Origin: Varanus komodoensis
Lineage: Eukaryota; Chordata; Lepidosauria; Squamata; Varanidae
DNA length: 64,000 nucleotides
Reading direction: 5' to 3'
Assembly: GCF_004798865.1 (NCBI RefSeq)
Contig: NW_025335268.1
Span: forward strand, 6,847,127 to 6,911,126
Part shown: positions 60,709-64,000 of the stretch, in pieces
Numbering within the stretch: position 1 is the first letter of the stretch
Layout: the number at the start of each line of letters is the position of its first letter
Program-made: the position numbers and the translations under genes
Notes under the pieces: generated by a model
The model's input: only the letters and a program-made list of their open reading frames with translations
Databases searched by the model: none
Told to the model about the DNA's origin: nothing

Positions 60709-60932
60709 TACCAGTGTGGTATAGTGGTTAAGAGCATGAGACTGGGACTCAGGAGACCTGGGTCTTAGTCTCTGTTCTGCCATGGAGCCAAATGGGTGAC
60801 TTTGGACCAGTCACATAACTCTCAGCCCAACCTACCTCACAGGGATGTTGTAGGGATAAGATTGAGGGGAGAATAAGCAGCTTTGAATTCTTTAAGAAAG
60901 AAAAAAGCAGGATATAAATCTAATAAATAAAA
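60709..60932 (+). mobile_element. Sauria-type tRNA-derived SINE
   Basis: accagtgtggtatagtggtt aagagcatgagactgggact, cctgggtcttagtctctg, gggtgactttggaccagtca, caacctacctcacagggatg, agcaggatataaatc and an AATAAATAAA tail. Nearly complete, in CNIH3 intron 5, same orientation as the gene. The rest of intron 5 (60046-60708, 60933-63223) shows nothing recognised. Confidence 0.8.
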
Positions 60933-63223
60933 ATGTGTTTGGCAACTATAAAATAGGTGATTCTGTGTATGACACTATACAAAGTCTCATCACAAGCACA
61001 GTGTAAAATGACTGCTCACATTCCAGAGATAATAAATCATGAAAGTCTGATATGCATATGAAAGCTATCAGCTTCCAGGATCTTTTTGTGTCAGAGGGTC
61101 CTCTACAAAGGGTGGGCAACATACAGCCTGTAGACCACATGTTTCCACTGCTCTCCATCAGAACAGTGATCAAAATGGGAGGAATTTGTGCTTTGCTTTG
61201 GTGGGAAACCACTACAGATGTTTAGAAGAGACAAATTTTACTTGAAAACAAGTTAGATTTTTCATTCTAAGCCCTCATAGTGGCTCTTTAGCAGCCACAG
61301 GGACTTCCAAGCTAAATTTGTCTGCTTGAAGATGCCATAGCAGCTTGATGCCAGATTTCACCCGCAAACACCTACTCACTACACCAAGCCTGCTGTGGCC
61401 ATGTTGGTAGCAATGCACTCTGCGGCAGGACTGTGTGCGTGTGGAGAATTGCCCATTCCTGCTCTCGAACATACAGTGCTCTGCTTTTTATGGCGACGTG
61501 TGGCTGTGTTCCAGAAGGATAGATTTCGATTTTCTTAGTTGCAGACATGAGCACTGGTTGTCATGCACTAGCATTTCCTAGTGAAAGACCATGCTAATTT
61601 ACTAATGCATTATATCAAATCCCCTTCTTTGAGATAACAGTCATTTATTTATTTGTCCAAATGTACCCTTTTTTAAGCAGTTCTGATCAGGGTACTGCTA
61701 TTTATTTTCTGTTTATTTTCTTGGGCACATGTAGGATCCAGCCATTAAGGTAGCATTCTTTCAAATGCACTTTAAATGCACAGTGCTTCCAAAAAGCCAC
61801 TTTAACCTCTTGGTCAGCTGCATTAGGTGTGCTACCAGTCCTTATACAGTATTTTGTGTTCCATAGATGGAAGAACACTGCTTGGGACCTGTGTCGATGT
61901 CCCATGACTTGGGGAACACAATTCCAGAGGGTGGATAAAAGCACCAAAATGTCTTTTGAAAACCACAAATGATTACATGATGTAAGGTGCCCTGACCCCT
62001 TTGTTTATGAGCAAAGTCAGTCTGAAAAGAGCAAAGTCTGTAAAAGAAAGAGCCAACTGATAGAAATTCAGGAGGGCATTTAAATGCAAGGAGAAGCAAA
62101 TTCGGATGGGAGTTAACAGAAGGGCAGAGGAATCGCAGGGTTTTGAACTGGCAGGAGAGAACCAAAGCACCACGGATTTAGAGCCAAATGAGAGATGGTT
62201 GGTTTTAATAAACAGCTCTCTGCCTATCATATAGAAAGCAGTGGCCATGGTCAGCTTTTAACAGCAGGGGCAGGGGAGCACTTGCAGAGTGTGAATCTGT
62301 CCCACACCTTTCCCCACCGTAGGTGCTTTTCACCCCAGGCAGACTCTGATGCCAAAATACTGCTTGGCTTGGAGAAGAGCATGGGGGTGGGGCAGGGTTC
62401 TGCTCTCCTCATACCTGTTTTGCTGATGAACTAGAGTCACCAGTGGCTTGCCGCCTCCAAGGCTTGATGTGTTGCTGTGGCGAAAATTCTTGCTTAAACT
62501 AGTCTGAAGGTATATGAGGCAGTAACCTTGCTGTAGTTAAGCAGGTCTGAGTTAGAAAAATTCCTGGGAGGTAGACCTACATGAACTCCTCACATACAAT
62601 TCTGACCTCTATGGTGGACTATAAAACATCTTTAAAATTACACAGGAAAAAAAATGGTCATGCCTAATTTGGCTATTACTGCAGCATTTCCTTAGATGGG
62701 TTCCACATGGCAGTATTCTCTAATTAGATGTACTTTTTAATGGATTCTACTGTATAATTATGTTTCCAGAATTACATCATATATGTTTTTCCCCAGAAAG
62801 ATCTCTCTTTAATCTTGGTGTTTCTTGCATCCCAGGGGGGATGAAACAAATGAAGGTGCTTCATTTAAATAGAAATCCTGCTTATACTTCAGGGAATTGC
62901 TGGTAGAAATTTGAGAGATCAAACACAGTATTGTAGAAAGGGCTGTTTCATAGGGTCAGAGTCAGCAGGAATTCAAGTCCAGCTTAGAAGCTTGGGGGGA
63001 AGAAAGCTAGATATAATCTTGCATATTTCCAGCTATCCTTGTTAAATCCATCCTAATTTGAATATAATATGGAGAAGCAATGAAGGAGCATGTTACACAG
63101 GTTTAACAAGGAAGAAAAGTGGATTTCAGCATAAATGGTTGAGGGAAAGTAGTTAAGGAAATAAACGTGGCTCTGCATGTTTCAAAGAAATTTTTTCATA
63201 TTCTATTTTTCCTTTATATTCAG

Positions 63224-63251
63224 CATGATTTATGCTTTAGTGAGCTCCTAA
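63224..63251 (+). CDS. CNIH3: CNIH3 coding exon 6, C-terminus and stop
   Basis: The first base completes Cys, followed by MIYALVSS and TAA. The acceptor is a T-rich tract ending in atattcag. The nine-residue tail matches the cornichon terminus (MIY-x-LVSS), and the phase 2 join to exon 5 is exact. The variable residue is Ala here; mammalian CNIH3 has Thr and CNIH1 has Val, from memory. The exon is too short for ORF finders and was found by looking for the tail motif behind an AG. Confidence 0.93.
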
Positions 63252-64000
63252 TTCAAAGATACCATTAAAGTCTGGAAACAACAAAGGGGGCAGAATAAAG
63301 ACAAGCCAGCCCACAGTGATGCTTGATACATAAAGCACAGCAAAGAGATGGAAGCTTTGAACCCAACAGCCATACAAGATGTAAAAGGAAAAAAAAAGAA
63401 CTCTTCAGAAATTGCAGCTGACAGGAGGCATGGAGCAACCTGAAATGAAAGATGGCTGAGCAAACCTCTCTCTTATTTGTCTCTATTTTACAGCCTTTGG
63501 ATTTCTGACTTCCCAGCATAAACTAACCAAATACATATTTATGAAGTTAAATGTAGCCACTTTTTATCTGCATGTGGTGGAGGAAAAGTTTTGTCATATT
63601 CTTTTAACACTGGACTGTAAGTCCTGGAACAAGAGAAATTGTTTCTTCACGCTTTCCTCAGAGAGATACTGTAAAAGAACATGGCTTCCTACCTATAGAA
63701 ACTATGATTGAGACACTCAGAACACATTTAGAATGTACACAGTGCCATTCTCAGATACAGGACTTCTGTGTAGTTGGTTCTCTGGTGGTTTATATACCAT
63801 GTTTCAATGTACATGTGGTACAGTAAAATAGGACTCCAGTGTGTTATATATGGTGGTACGTATATATTAGCCATCCTGCTGGAGGAAATACATACTAGTA
63901 GTACATATAAAGGAGGGTTATCATACCACCTACAATACAAGCTGTAAAGGACCACATTACTTCAGTCTACAGTTGTCATGATCCAGCTGAATCTGAAGTT
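63252..64000 (+). other. CNIH3: CNIH3 3' UTR (start; extent unknown)
   Basis: This sequence follows the CNIH3 stop in the same exon. It is AT-rich with no recognised repeat. The first polyadenylation signal is only about 43 nt past the stop, but mammalian CNIH3 transcripts have much longer 3' UTRs, so the UTR probably continues through or beyond the window end. The true end cannot be seen without transcript data. Confidence 0.6.
63294..63299 (+). promoter_or_regulatory. Candidate polyadenylation signal AATAAA
   Basis: A canonical hexamer lies 43 nt after the CNIH3 stop, with an ATTAAA variant about 30 nt further upstream. A GT-containing stretch follows. If used, it would make an unusually short 3' UTR. 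Chance occurrence in AT-rich DNA is possible. Confidence 0.35.

Larger units (their letters stand above)
27287..63251 (+). other. CNIH3: CNIH3 gene, part (coding exons 2-6 with introns)
   Basis: Five exons join in frame to give 133 residues ending in a stop. The product is a cornichon: a small multi-pass membrane protein acting in ER export as a cargo adaptor and, for CNIH2/CNIH3, as an auxiliary subunit of AMPA-type glutamate receptors at the synapse. CNIH3 rather than CNIH2 is indicated by [32 protein letters not shown] and YFHCPADS. The roughly 27 N-terminal residues (first membrane segment) are not seen in the window. Against the mammalian protein as I remember it, about seven conservative differences occur over 133 residues, so the gene looks intact and under constraint. 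Introns are 1,851, 28,092, 2,266 and 3,354 nt. No promoter or CpG island was found, consistent with the 5' end lying upstream. Confidence 0.95.

Noticed and set aside
1-64000. CRISPR arrays, operons, tRNA or rRNA genes
   Set aside because: None found. tRNA-like text belongs to SINEs, and the genome is plainly vertebrate with spliced coding exons.

Overview
The window looks like squamate reptile (lizard or snake) nuclear DNA. Three things point that way: one vertebrate gene with widely spaced exons; a repeat mix of BovB/RTE, L2-type, CR1-like and L1 LINEs, tRNA-derived SINEs of the Sauria type, a DIRS element and hAT-type DNA transposons; and a mostly AT-rich background. The species cannot be named from the sequence. 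There are two 100-N assembly gaps (9378-9477 and 28186-28285).

The only host gene I can support is CNIH3 (cornichon family AMPA receptor auxiliary protein 3), on the + strand. Five coding exons are present: 27287-27355, 29207-29254, 57347-57459, 59726-59869 and 63224-63251 (stop included). All have canonical AG/GT borders and matching phases. Together they encode the last 133 residues of a protein that is 160 residues long in mammals. The first coding exon (about 27 residues, first membrane segment) was not found, so 1-27286 is most likely intron 1 or upstream DNA. Intron sizes are 1,851, 28,092, 2,266 and 3,354 nt. The 3' UTR starts at 63252.

Layout. From 1 to 14.7 kb there are LINE fragments (RTE, L1, L2), small palindromic DNA elements, and two hAT insertions at 11.3-12.4 kb, each with a perfect 8-bp target duplication. 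From 14.74 to 19.68 kb lies one nearly full-length but broken DIRS fossil with inverted ends and an internal complementary region. From 20 to 26.6 kb there are RTE, CR1-like and L2 fragments, a SINE and a second DIRS-like fragment. From 27.3 to 63.3 kb is the CNIH3 body. Its 28-kb intron 3 carries a 2.3-kb BovB copy (40.4-42.7 kb), a SINE split by an RTE LINE insertion (43.6-44.3 kb), CR1-like 3' ends and MITEs. The interval 47.2-57.3 kb is nearly free of recognisable repeats.

No operon, CRISPR array, tRNA/rRNA gene or new gene system was seen. The points most worth a second look are the symmetric 48-nt CNIH3 exon that separates CNIH2/3 from CNIH1, the DIRS architecture, the dated nested and TSD-flanked insertions, and a false duplication at the first assembly gap.
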